Source of the DNA: Micromonosporaceae bacterium
GTDB taxonomy: Bacteria; Actinomycetota; Actinomycetes; Mycobacteriales; Micromonosporaceae
Direction: 5' to 3'
Length of the DNA: 61,459 nucleotides
Assembly (NCBI GenBank): GCA_009377645.1
Contig: WHTQ01000015.1
Location: forward strand, 1-61,459
Below, piece by piece: positions 16,273 through 24,662 of the stretch (position 1 is its first letter; each line of letters begins with the position of its first letter). The translations under genes were made by a program, and so were the position numbers. Under the pieces are notes generated by a model. The model made no database searches. It was not told the DNA's origin and saw nothing but the letters and a program-made list of their open reading frames with translations.

Positions 16273-18266
16273 CCCGCCGGGCGCTGGTCGGCTTCCCGCT
16301 GGTGCTGCTCGGGCTGGCCAGCCTGGCGCTGCTCCGCGAGCCGCTCGGGGTGTCCCTGTTCTACGTGACCCTGCTGTCCACACTGTTCTTCTGGATCGCG
16401 CAGACCACCAGCTGGAACATCCTGTCCGGGTACAGTGGATACTTCAGCTTCGGGCAGGGCGCGTTCGTCGGCGTGGGCGTCTACAGCACCGCGGTGCTGA
16501 CCGGGCGGCACGGCTGGAGCTTCTACGCCACCCTGCCGGTGGCGGCGGTGCTGTCGGTCCTGCTGGCGCTGGGGATCGGGGCCGTGGCGTTCCGGCTCGG
16601 CGCGTTCCGGGGCGCCACCTTCGCGCTGCTCACACTCGCCGTCCCGTTCATCCTCGCGGCCGCCGCCCGGCTCAGCCGGCAGGTCGACGGTGGACAGGGC
16701 ATCCTGGTGCCGGTGCCGGAGCTGCCGGGGTCGCTGCGGTTCCAGGAGTTCCTCTACCTGGTCATGTTGGTGATCGCGGTGGGCGGGGTGGCGACCGGGT
16801 ACGCGATCTGGCGTTCCCGGTCCGGCTGGGCGCTGGCCGCGATCCGGGACAACGAGGACGTAGCCGAGGGGCTCGGGGTGGCCACCTTCCGCTGGAAGAT
16901 GCTGGCGATCGCGGTCACCGGCCTGATCGGCGGGGTGGCCGGCGGCGGGTGGGCGCTGCAGTACGGCTTCGTGCAGGTCGAGACGGTGTTCGTGCTGCAG
17001 ATCCCGCTGTTCGTGATCGTGATGAGCGTGCTGGGCGGGCGGACCCACTGGCTCGGGCCGGTGCTCGGTGCCACGGTGATCGTGCTGCTCCAGGACCGGC
17101 TGACCAGCGACGCGGTGGAACGCCTGGTGGGCAGCGTCGAGCAGTGGCGGCTGATCATCTTCGGAGGACTGCTCGCGGTGATGGTGGTGTTCGCGCCGGC
17201 CGGGCTGTGGGCCCGGGTGCGGGCCCGCCCGGCGGCCACGCTGGCCGCCGCCGGCGCCACCCTGCTCCTGCTCGCCCTCGCGCGGGTGTGGGGCGAGCCG
17301 CTGGACTGGCTGATGGCGGCGATGCTGGCCGGGGCGCTGGCCGCGTTCTGGCCGGTGCCCCGGCGCCCCGCCGCCGGCTCCGCGATCGGCACCGCCGGCG
17401 CCCCGCCGCCCCCCGCTCCGCCGCCTGACCCCGCTCCGCCGCCTGACCCCGCTCCGCCGCCCCCCGCTCCGCCGCCCCCCGCTCCGCCGCCCCCCGCTCC
17501 GCCGACCGGCGCCGGCCCGAACGAAGCGGACGGCCCGGGGGCGGTCTTGATCGAGTGCCGGGAGCTGGCCCGGCGGTTCGGCGGGGTGCGGGCGCTGGCC
17601 GGTCTGGACCTGCAGATCCGGGCTGGCGAGCTGATCGGGCTGGTCGGCCCGAACGGGTCAGGTAAGACCACCCTGGTGAACCTGCTCTCCGGCGCGGTAC
17701 GCCCGACCGGCGGCCAGCTGCACGTGCTGGGCCGGCCGGCCGGCGGGCTCACTCCGCACGCGCTGACTCACCTCGGGATCGCCCGCACCTACCAGATCCC
17801 GCGGCCGTTCGAGGCGATGACTGTCCGGGACAACGTGGCGGTGGCATTGATGTTCGGCCGGCAGCCGCGCCGGCCGGGGCGGGCACGCTCGGAAGCGGCC
17901 GGACACCTCGACATGGTCGGGCTGGCCGGCCTGGCCACCGCGTACCCGTCCGATCTGAACCTGCACCAGCGGCAGCTGCTGGAGATGGCCCGGGCACTGG
18001 CGACCAGCCCCCGGGTGCTGCTGCTGGACGAGGCGCTGGCCGGGCTGAACCCGGCCGAGATCGACGACGCGGTGACGGTGGTGCGGCGGATCCACTCCTC
18101 CGGGGTCACCATCGTGGTCGTCGAACACCTGCTGCGGGTGGTGAACCAGCTGGCAACCCGGATGGTCGTGCTCGACCGGGGGACGCTGCTGGCCGACGGC
18201 GACCCGCGGCAGGTGATGAGCGATCCGGCGGTGGTTCGCGCCTATCTCGGGAGCAGCCGTGCTTGA
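16269..18266 (+). CDS. Fused LivM permease - LivG ATPase with proline-rich linker
   Basis: A 665-residue two-domain protein. Residues 1 to about 320 are a LivM permease (TTSWNILSGYSGYFSFGQGAF, AIRDNEDVAEGLGV). Two extra hydrophobic segments follow, then a linker at about 378-415 of PAPPPD and PAPPP repeats, then a LivG-type ATPase (about 425-665) with Walker A GPNGSGKTT, Walker B VLLLDEALAGLNP and the switch histidine (VVVEHL). The ABC signature is degenerate (LNLHQRQLLEMARAL). LivM and LivG are normally separate proteins. The start overlaps livH and the stop overlaps livF by 8 bp, so the order and coupling of a normal liv operon are kept. Confidence 0.9.
   Translation: MTRRALVGFPLVLLGLASLALLREPLGVSLFYVTLLSTLFFWIAQTTSWNILSGYSGYFSFGQGAFVGVGVYSTAVLTGRHGWSFYATLPVAAVLSVLLALGIGAVAFRLGAFRGATFALLTLAVPFILAAAARLSRQVDGGQGILVPVPELPGSLRFQEFLYLVMLVIAVGGVATGYAIWRSRSGWALAAIRDNEDVAEGLGVATFRWKMLAIAVTGLIGGVAGGGWALQYGFVQVETVFVLQIPLFVIVMSVLGGRTHWLGPVLGATVIVLLQDRLTSDAVERLVGSVEQWRLIIFGGLLAVMVVFAPAGLWARVRARPAATLAAAGATLLLLALARVWGEPLDWLMAAMLAGALAAFWPVPRRPAAGSAIGTAGAPPPPAPPPDPAPPPDPAPPPPAPPPPAPPPPAPPTGAGPNEADGPGAVLIECRELARRFGGVRALAGLDLQIRAGELIGLVGPNGSGKTTLVNLLSGAVRPTGGQLHVLGRPAGGLTPHALTHLGIARTYQIPRPFEAMTVRDNVAVALMFGRQPRRPGRARSEAAGHLDMVGLAGLATAYPSDLNLHQRQLLEMARALATSPRVLLLDEALAGLNPAEIDDAVTVVRRIHSSGVTIVVVEHLLRVVNQLATRMVVLDRGTLLADGDPRQVMSDPAVVRAYLGSSRA
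17411..17505 (+). repeat. Tandem repeat encoding the Pro-rich linker
   Basis: Two exact copies of an 18-bp unit (CCCCGCTCCGCCGCCTGA) at 17411-17446 are followed by three exact copies of a 15-bp unit (CCCCGCTCCGCCGCC) at 17447-17491 and a partial copy. Both unit lengths are multiples of three, so copy-number change alters linker length but not the frame. Confidence 0.95.
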
Positions 18267-18963
18267 GGTCCGCGAGCTGGACGCCTTCCACGGCCACGCC
18301 CAGGCGCTGTGGGGTGTGGACCTGGCCGTGGGCGACGCCGAGGTGGTCAGCGTGATCGGCCCGAACGGGGCCGGCAAGTCCACTTTGGTCTGCGCGGTGG
18401 CGGGGCTGCTGCGGACCGTCCGCGGCCGGATCCTGGTGGACGGTCACGACCTCACTACGGTGGCGGCGCACCGGGTCTGCGAGCGTGGGGTGGCGATCGT
18501 GCCAGAGGGACGGCGGGTCTTCGGGCACCTGACGGTACACGAGAACCTGCTGCTCGGAGCACACCGGCGCGGCGCCCGGTCCGGCCACCGGGCCACCCTG
18601 GCCGAGGTGCACGAGCTGTTCCCCCGGCTGGCCGAACGGGCGACCCAGCCGGCCCGGAACCTGTCCGGCGGGGAGCAGCAGATGCTGGCGATCGGCCGGG
18701 CGCTGATGGCCCGGCCCCGGATGCTGCTGCTGGACGAGCCGTCGCTGGGGCTCGCCCCGGTGGTGCTGGACGAGGTGTTCGCCGCGGTCCGGGCGATCCA
18801 CGCCGGCGGGGTGAGTGTGCTGCTGGTCGAGCAGGACATCGAGCGGGCGCTGGCGGTGTCCGGCCGCGCCTACCTGCTGGCCGAGGGGCGGGTAGTCACC
18901 GCCGGTCCGGTCGATCAGCTGCGGGACGACCCGCAGGTACGCCGCAGCGTGCTCGGCCAGTAA
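18259..18963 (+). CDS. livF: LIV-type ABC transporter ATP-binding protein (LivF)
   Basis: A 234-residue ATPase with Walker A GPNGAGKST, signature LSGGEQQML, Walker B MLLLDEPSLGLAP and the LivF block VAIVPEGRRVFGHLTV. It pairs with the LivG domain of the fusion protein to power import. The GTG start overlaps the upstream stop by 8 bp. Last transporter gene of the operon. Confidence 0.95.
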   Translation: MLEVRELDAFHGHAQALWGVDLAVGDAEVVSVIGPNGAGKSTLVCAVAGLLRTVRGRILVDGHDLTTVAAHRVCERGVAIVPEGRRVFGHLTVHENLLLGAHRRGARSGHRATLAEVHELFPRLAERATQPARNLSGGEQQMLAIGRALMARPRMLLLDEPSLGLAPVVLDEVFAAVRAIHAGGVSVLLVEQDIERALAVSGRAYLLAEGRVVTAGPVDQLRDDPQVRRSVLGQ

Positions 18964-19022
18964 CGCCGGGGCGGATGCCCGGCGCATTCCCCGAGCCTGC
19001 CGCCCGGGTACGCCCGGCTGGC

Positions 19023-19028
19023 TATCCT
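19023..19028 (+). promoter_or_regulatory. -10 box, leaderless start of the VOC gene
   Basis: TATCCT lies 6 nt before the GTG at 19035, and no ribosome site is present, fitting a leaderless message. Confidence 0.5.
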
Positions 19029-19034
19029 CGGCGT

Positions 19035-19424
19035 GTGGTAACCGGCTTCCACCACCTCACGCTCCGGGTCAGCGACCTGGCCCGCTCGCGCCGGTTCTAC
19101 CAGGCACTGCCGGAGTTCGTCATCGACCAGGACATGCCCGACTACAAGGTACGGTTCCGGGTCGGTGCCGCGGCCCACCGGCTGGTGCTGACCCCGCCAC
19201 TGCCCGGGACTCCGGACGGGGACCGGTTCAGCGAACGGCGGATCGGCCTGGACCACGTGGCGGTGGGCGTGTCCGGCCGGGACGAGCTGACGGCGATGCT
19301 GGTGGCGCTGCGGGAGATCGGTGCCGACACCGACGGCATCCATCTGGACCGGGCCGGCGAGGTCGCCATGATCACATTCCGAGACCCGGACAACATCCAG
19401 TGGGAATTCTTCGAGGAGGCGTGA
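19035..19424 (+). CDS. VOC-family (glyoxalase/dioxygenase-fold) protein
   Basis: A 129-residue single-domain vicinal-oxygen-chelate protein. It opens with VTGFHHLTLRVSDLARSRRFY and ends with ITFRDPDNIQWEFFEE. The metal-ligand positions His (HHL), His in GLDHVAVGV and the C-terminal Glu (EFFE) are present, so metal binding is likely. Substrates range from methylglyoxal adducts to antibiotics and cannot be deduced. It has its own leaderless promoter and lies just downstream of the first LIV operon. Confidence 0.88.
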   Translation: MVTGFHHLTLRVSDLARSRRFYQALPEFVIDQDMPDYKVRFRVGAAAHRLVLTPPLPGTPDGDRFSERRIGLDHVAVGVSGRDELTAMLVALREIGADTDGIHLDRAGEVAMITFRDPDNIQWEFFEEA

Positions 19425-19445
19425 GGGGACCGCCGACTGTCCGGC

Positions 19446-21572
19446 TCAGCTGGAGAGGGCGAGGGCCAGCGGCAGCACCGCGGTGGCGCCGGCGGCCCGC
19501 AGCTCCCGAGCGACCAGCGCCATCGTCCAGCCGGAGTCCACATAGTCGTCGACCAGCAGCACCGGGCCGCCGGCGCCGGCCAGCCCGGCCGCCACCTCCG
19601 GCGGCAGCACGAACGTACCGTGCAGGGCGCGTACCCGCTGGGCACTGTTCGCCCGCCCACCGGCACCGGCGGGCGGCCCGGTCGCGGTGACCGAGCCGAG
19701 CAACGGCAACCGGCCCACCGTCGCCGCGTGCGCCGCGACGCTGCCCACCAGCTCTGGGCGGCGCCGGGACCCGACCGCGACCACCGCGGCCGGTCGGGCC
19801 GGCCACGGGTCATTGCTGTGCGCCCACGCCTTCAGCACCTCCACCACCGCGGCCAACAGCCCGGGCGGGGCGGCGGCATCCGGTGCGCCGTCGGCGAGCA
19901 GCGTGCGCAGCCGGGCACCCCAGCCGAGGTCCGACAGCCGGCCCACCACCCGGCCGGCCTCGGCCTGCTCGCCGGCCGGGATCCGCCCGGACAGCGGTAC
20001 GCCCGCGGCAGCCAGCCCGGTCGGCCACATCTTCCGGGGCGCGACCGGCACTCCCGGCCGGCCCAGAAACGCCTGGGCGGCGGCCAGCGCCGGCTCCGAC
20101 ACCCCCTCGGCGACCGGCGTCCCGGTGCACCGGTCGCACCGTCCACACCGGCCGGCCTGCGGGTCGTCCAGGCACCGGCGCAGGAACTCCATCCGGCAGC
20201 CGTCGGTGCCCGCGTACTCCCGCATGGCGGCCTGCTCGGCGGTGCGCGCCTGCGCGATCCGCCGGTGCCGTTCCCGGTCGTAGTGCCACTGCGCGCCGGT
20301 GGCCGCCCAGCCGCCCCGGACCCGGCGCACCGCGCCATCCACGTCCAGCACCTTGAGCATCAGCTCCAGCCGGGTCCGCCGCAGCTCCACCATTGGCTCC
20401 AGTGCGGCTGTCGACAGCGGACGGTCGGCATCGGACAGCACCCGTAGCACCGCCCGTACCTGCTCCTCCGGCGGGAACGCGAGCGAGGCGAAGTACCGCC
20501 AGATCGCGGCGTCCTCAGGGCCCGGCAGCAGCAGTACGTCGGCCGAGCTGACTGCCCGGCCGGCCCGGCCAACCTGCTGGTAGTAGGCGATCGGGGACGG
20601 CGGGGCGCCCAGGTGCACCACGAACCCGAGATCCGGCTTGTCGAAGCCCATCCCCAGCGCGGACGTGGCCACCAGTGCCTTCAGCTTGTTGTCCAGCAGG
20701 TCGGCCTCGGCGGCGCGCCGTTCGGCGTCCTCGTCCTGGCCGGTGTACGAGGCGACCGGGTAGCCCCGGCTGCGCAGGAAGGTGGCGGTCTCGGCGGCGG
20801 CGGCGACGGTCAGCGTGTAGATGATCCCGGATCCGGACAGCTGGTCCAGGTGGTCGGCCAGCCAGGCCAGCCGGTGCGCCGGAGTGGGCAGGCTCGCCAC
20901 CGCCAGCCGCAACGACTCCCGGTCCAGCGAGCCGCGAAGAACAAGCGCTTCTCCGGCTGGGTCGAGCTGCTCGGCCACGTCGGCCACCACCCGGGCGTTG
21001 GCGGTGGCGGTGGTGGCCAGCACCGGGGTGCCCGGGGCGAGGCCGGCCAGGAAGGTCCGGAGCCGCCGGTAGTCGGGCCGGAAGTCATGCCCCCAGTCGG
21101 AGACACAGTGTGCCTCGTCGACCACCAGCAACCCGGTAGTGGCCGCCAGCTCCGGCAGGATCAGATCCCGGAAGTCGGGGTTGTTCAGCCGCTCCGGTGA
21201 GATCAGCAGCACGTCCACCGTCCCGGACCGAATCCCGCCGGTGATCTCGTCCCACTCCTCCTGGTTGGCTGAGTTGATGGTCCGGGCCTGGATGCCGGCC
21301 CGGGATGCCGCCGCCACCTGGTTGCGCATCAGCGCCAGCAGCGGTGAGATGATCACGGTCGGGCCGGCACCACCCGCCCGGAGCAGGGCGGTGGCCACGA
21401 AGTAGACCGCTGACTTGCCCCAGCCGGTGCGCTGCACGCACAGCACCCGGCGACCGGCGGTCACCAGCGCCTCGACCGCCCGCCACTGGTCGGACCGGAG
21501 CCGGGCCTGCTCCCCCGCGAGCTGGCGCAGCACCGCCTCCGCCCGCTCCCGCACCGCCCCGCCGTCTGCCAC
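19446..21572 (-). CDS. RecQ-type DNA helicase fused to a C-terminal phosphoribosyltransferase-like domain
   Basis: A 708-residue fusion. Residues 1 to about 340 are a RecQ superfamily 2 helicase with TGWGKS (49-54), the VVDEAHCVSDWGHDFRP block, TTATAN, and motifs V-VI (LGMGFDKPDLGFVVHLG, YYQQVGRAGR). A four-cysteine zinc site follows (CRMEFLRRC, CGRCDRC), then a winged-helix-like region. The C-terminal 120 residues end in VLLVDDYVDSGWTM, the PRPP-binding signature of type I phosphoribosyltransferases such as ComF. No HRDC domain is present. It should unwind DNA in repair; the function of the added domain is unknown. Start is GTG at 21572. Confidence 0.9.
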   Translation of the reverse strand: MADGGAVRERAEAVLRQLAGEQARLRSDQWRAVEALVTAGRRVLCVQRTGWGKSAVYFVATALLRAGGAGPTVIISPLLALMRNQVAAASRAGIQARTINSANQEEWDEITGGIRSGTVDVLLISPERLNNPDFRDLILPELAATTGLLVVDEAHCVSDWGHDFRPDYRRLRTFLAGLAPGTPVLATTATANARVVADVAEQLDPAGEALVLRGSLDRESLRLAVASLPTPAHRLAWLADHLDQLSGSGIIYTLTVAAAAETATFLRSRGYPVASYTGQDEDAERRAAEADLLDNKLKALVATSALGMGFDKPDLGFVVHLGAPPSPIAYYQQVGRAGRAVSSADVLLLPGPEDAAIWRYFASLAFPPEEQVRAVLRVLSDADRPLSTAALEPMVELRRTRLELMLKVLDVDGAVRRVRGGWAATGAQWHYDRERHRRIAQARTAEQAAMREYAGTDGCRMEFLRRCLDDPQAGRCGRCDRCTGTPVAEGVSEPALAAAQAFLGRPGVPVAPRKMWPTGLAAAGVPLSGRIPAGEQAEAGRVVGRLSDLGWGARLRTLLADGAPDAAAPPGLLAAVVEVLKAWAHSNDPWPARPAAVVAVGSRRRPELVGSVAAHAATVGRLPLLGSVTATGPPAGAGGRANSAQRVRALHGTFVLPPEVAAGLAGAGGPVLLVDDYVDSGWTMALVARELRAAGATAVLPLALALSS

Positions 21573-21648
21573 CGGCCCTTTCTACCAGGCGCCTGCGACC
21601 ACCAACCGGCTGTCCTCAGCCACCAGCCGGCCGTCTCAGCCTGGCGGC

Positions 21649-22209
21649 CTACCGGCTGTCCAGCTCGGCGGCGCCGAACGAGACCGAGAACCGCTTGCAC
21701 CAGATCGACATGCTCGAGTACTCGGCCAGATCGACGTCGGCCGGGATCTCGTACTGCTGGTTGCCTTGGTTGCCCTTCAGCCGGCCCAGCTCGAGGTAGG
21801 CACCGTCGTCGAACACGTGCCAGCCGTCCTGGCCCTCGATCACCGGTTGGTCGGTAAGCCAGATCCACAGGTCGGGACCGTTCGAGGTATTCAGGTCGAC
21901 CAGCTCCAGCAGGTGCGCGCCGTCCGGCTTCCGGACGATCCGGGCGGTGCCGGCGGTCGGGTGCTCGTGGCTGATCAGCTCCCCCTCCGCCACCAGCACC
22001 GGCCCGGCCGGCTCGGTCGGAGCGGCTGGCGTGGCCATCGCGGTCGGCGGTGCTGGTGAGGCCGGCGGCAGGGTGGTCAGCGCCTCGTCCACCCGTTCGT
22101 CCACCACCAGCTTCCAGGGCTGGAACCAGTAGAGCCCGAGCGCCCCGCCGGCGGCCAGCACCGCCAGCGCCACCCAGGTGACCGGCGTCCGCAGAAGTCG
22201 CCTCAGCAT
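21649..22209 (-). CDS. Membrane-anchored DM13-domain protein
   Basis: A 186-residue protein with one N-terminal membrane segment (about 10-30), a Pro/Ala/Thr-rich spacer, and an extracytoplasmic DM13 domain. DM13 hallmarks are GTARIVRKPDGAHLLELVDLNTSNGPDLWIWL (read in parts) and a late cysteine in SIWCKRFSVSFGAAEL. DM13 domains are proposed to take part in cell-surface redox reactions through that cysteine. ATG at 22209 is taken as the start; GTG at 22215 is possible. It is divergent from the two-component system genes. Confidence 0.8.
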   Translation of the reverse strand: MLRRLLRTPVTWVALAVLAAGGALGLYWFQPWKLVVDERVDEALTTLPPASPAPPTAMATPAAPTEPAGPVLVAEGELISHEHPTAGTARIVRKPDGAHLLELVDLNTSNGPDLWIWLTDQPVIEGQDGWHVFDDGAYLELGRLKGNQGNQQYEIPADVDLAEYSSMSIWCKRFSVSFGAAELDSR

Positions 22210-22321
22210 GGGCACAGTCAAGCCGGTCGCCAGCCGGCCGTCGATCCCGGTCGGCTTACGGTCCGGTTACGCCCGGCGCTCCGGCGCCGCTGCACCCCGG
22301 GGCCGGCCGTTCCGGCGGCCG

Positions 22322-22327
22322 TACCCT
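22322..22327 (+). promoter_or_regulatory. -10 box, leaderless start of the response regulator
   Basis: TACCCT lies 6 nt before the GTG at 22334 with no ribosome site between them. Confidence 0.5.
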
Positions 22328-22333
22328 GGCGGT

Positions 22334-23053
22334 GTGGACACCGCCGGGCAAACCGTGCTGGTGGTCGACGACGACCCGACCGTCAGCGACGTGGTGAGCC
22401 GCTACCTGGAGCGGGCCGGCTACCGGGTGACCCGCGCCGCCGACGGCGCCGGCGCGCTGGCCGAGTTCCGCCGCCACCGGCCGGACCTGGTCCTGCTCGA
22501 CCTGATGCTGCCCGGCATCGACGGGCTGGAGGTGTGCCGGCGGCTGCGGCAGCTCTCCGGGCAGGTGCCGGTGATCATGCTGACCGCGCTGGGCGAGGAG
22601 GCCGACCGGGTGCTCGGGCTGCAGCTGGGCGCGGACGACTACGTGACCAAACCGTTCTCGCCGCGGGAGCTGGTGCTGCGGGTGCAGTCGGTGCTGCGCC
22701 GGGCCTCCGGGGGCGGCGGCCCGGTGGCCCCACCGCGGGTGCTCGCCGACGGGGACCTGGTGCTCGACCCGAACCGCCGGGTGGTCCACCGGGGCGGCCG
22801 GGAGCTGGTCCTGACGGTACGCGAGTTCGACCTGCTCGCGTACCTGATGCGCCACCCGGGCCGGGCGTTCCGCCGGGCCGAGCTGCTGGAGGGGGTGTGG
22901 GGCTGGACGTTCGGCGACCAGTCGACGGTCACCGTGCACGTGCGCCGGCTGCGGGAGAAGGTGGAGGACGACCCGGCGGTGCCGCGCCGGATCGTCACCG
23001 TGTGGGGGGTCGGCTACCGGTACGAGCAGGAGCCGGAGCCGGCCGATGCGTGA
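22334..23053 (+). CDS. OmpR-family response regulator
   Basis: A 239-residue regulator. The receiver domain has the acidic pocket VVDDDP (residues 10-15), the phospho-acceptor Asp56 in LVLLDLMLPGIDG, and the KPFSPREL switch lysine. The C-terminal winged helix-turn-helix ends in TVTVHVRRLREKVEDDP and GVGYRY. It controls unknown target genes after phosphorylation by the histidine kinase encoded next, whose start overlaps its stop by 8 bp. Confidence 0.95.
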   Translation: MDTAGQTVLVVDDDPTVSDVVSRYLERAGYRVTRAADGAGALAEFRRHRPDLVLLDLMLPGIDGLEVCRRLRQLSGQVPVIMLTALGEEADRVLGLQLGADDYVTKPFSPRELVLRVQSVLRRASGGGGPVAPPRVLADGDLVLDPNRRVVHRGGRELVLTVREFDLLAYLMRHPGRAFRRAELLEGVWGWTFGDQSTVTVHVRRLREKVEDDPAVPRRIVTVWGVGYRYEQEPEPADA

Positions 23054-24077
23054 CCTCCCGCTGATCGCCGGGTTCGCGCTGGCCGGGGCGCTCGCGGTGG
23101 CGGTGCCCGGCGCGCTGGTGCTGCGGCTGCTGCGCCGCCGGTCGGTAACCGTGCACGTGCTCGGGCTGCTGACGGTGACCGTGGCGGCGGCGCTGGCCGG
23201 CGTGCTGGCGGTGGCCCAGGCGATGTTCATCTCCCCGCACGACCTGCAGGTGCTGCTGGCGGTGCTGGCCGCCGCCGGGGTGGTCAGCCTGGCGATCGGC
23301 TGGTGGTCGGGCCGCCGGCTGGCCCGCGACGCGGTCTGGGCCGACCAGGTGCGCGAGCGGGAACGGCAGGTGGAGGCGGGGCGGCGGGAGCTGGTCGCCT
23401 GGGTCTCGCACGACCTGCGCACGCCGCTGGCCGGGCTGCGGGCGATGGCCGAGGCGCTGGAGGACCGGGTGGTGGCCGACCCGGACACGGTGCACGAGTA
23501 CCACCGCCGGCTCCGGGTCGAGGCCGACCGGATGGCGCAGCTGGTCGACGACCTGTTCGAGCTGTCCCGGATCCACGCGGACGCGCTGCACCTGACGCTG
23601 TCCGCGGTCCCGCTGGGCGACCTGGTCTCGGACGCGATCGCCTCGGCCGAGCCGGTGGCCGCCGCGCACGGGGTACGGGTGGTCGCCACCGAGCCGAGCT
23701 GGCCGGCGGTCACCGGCAGCGAGCCGGAGCTCGGCCGGGTGATCGCGAACCTGCTCCGGAACGCGATCCACTACACCCCGCACGACGGGACGGTGGTGGT
23801 CTCGGCCGGGCGGGACCGGGACACCGCCTGGCTGGCGGTCGCCGACGGCTGCGGCGGCATCCCGGAGGCCGACCTGCCGCGGGTGTTCGACGTCGCGTTC
23901 CGAGGTGAGCCGGCGCGGAGTCCACGCAGCCGCGGGAACGGTGGCGCCGGCGGCGGGCTCGGGCTGGCGATCGTGCGCGGGCTGGTGGAGGCGCAGGGTG
24001 GCCGGGTGGACGTGGCGAACAGCGGCACCGGCTGCCGGTTCGTGGTCCGGCTGCCCGCCGTCGCCGCCCGCGGGTAG
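23046..24077 (+). CDS. Membrane sensor histidine kinase
   Basis: A 343-residue kinase with three hydrophobic segments in the first 90 residues and almost no extracytoplasmic domain, so it probably senses a signal in the membrane. The H-box is WVSHDLRTPLAGLRAM with His122; the N-box is LLRNAIHYTPHDG and the G boxes are ADGCGGIPE and GGGLGLAIVRGLVE. It is the partner of the OmpR-type regulator. Confidence 0.94.
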   Translation: MRDLPLIAGFALAGALAVAVPGALVLRLLRRRSVTVHVLGLLTVTVAAALAGVLAVAQAMFISPHDLQVLLAVLAAAGVVSLAIGWWSGRRLARDAVWADQVRERERQVEAGRRELVAWVSHDLRTPLAGLRAMAEALEDRVVADPDTVHEYHRRLRVEADRMAQLVDDLFELSRIHADALHLTLSAVPLGDLVSDAIASAEPVAAAHGVRVVATEPSWPAVTGSEPELGRVIANLLRNAIHYTPHDGTVVVSAGRDRDTAWLAVADGCGGIPEADLPRVFDVAFRGEPARSPRSRGNGGAGGGLGLAIVRGLVEAQGGRVDVANSGTGCRFVVRLPAVAARG

Positions 24078-24080
24078 GTT
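24075..24080 (+). promoter_or_regulatory. -10 box, leaderless start of the DUF1697 gene
   Basis: TAGGTT lies 6 nt before the GTG at 24087, immediately after the kinase stop. Confidence 0.45.
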
Positions 24081-24086
24081 TACCTG

Positions 24087-24662
24087 GTGCCCAGCCATGT
24101 CGCGCTGCTGCGCGGGATCAACGTCGGTGGCCGCAACCGGGTCGCGATGGCCGACCTGCGGGAGCTGCTGACCTCGCTCGGACATACCGAGGTCAGCACG
24201 TATGTCCAGAGTGGGAACGTGGTGTTCACCCCGGTGCGCCGGCGTGACCCGGCGGCGCTGGCCAGCGAGCTGGAGCGGGCGATCGCCGACCGGCTGGGGG
24301 TCTCGCCCAGGGTGGTGGTGCGCACCCGGGGCGAGCTGGCGGCGGTGGTACGCGACAACCCGTACCCGGACGAGCCGAACCCGAAGGCCGTGCATGCGGT
24401 GTTCCTGACCGGTGACCCGGACCCGGAGCTGGCCGTGGCGGTCGACGGTGCCCAGCAACGGGTCGCGGAGCTGGGCAGCCGGGACACCGCCACGCTGGTC
24501 GGCCGGACCCTGTTCCTGCACACGCCGGACGGGATCGGACGCAGCAAGCTCGCCGAGCTGCTGGTCGCCCGCACCAGCGGGAACGCCGGACCGGGCCGGG
24601 TCGCCGGCACCGCCCGCAACTGGTCCACAGTGACCAAGCTGCTGGCTATCTGCGACGGGTAG
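24087..24662 (+). CDS. DUF1697 family protein
   Basis: A 191-residue protein with the unmistakable DUF1697 opening HVALLRGINVGGRNRVAMADLR and the TYVQSGNVVF block. The family is widespread but uncharacterised. It has a candidate leaderless start at GTG 24087 and ends convergently (17-bp overlap) with the LigD-like gene. Confidence 0.93.
   Translation: MPSHVALLRGINVGGRNRVAMADLRELLTSLGHTEVSTYVQSGNVVFTPVRRRDPAALASELERAIADRLGVSPRVVVRTRGELAAVVRDNPYPDEPNPKAVHAVFLTGDPDPELAVAVDGAQQRVAELGSRDTATLVGRTLFLHTPDGIGRSKLAELLVARTSGNAGPGRVAGTARNWSTVTKLLAICDG

Noticed and set aside
17411-17505. Short tandem repeats considered as a CRISPR-like array
   Set aside because: Units are only 15-18 bp with no spacers and lie in frame inside a coding linker.
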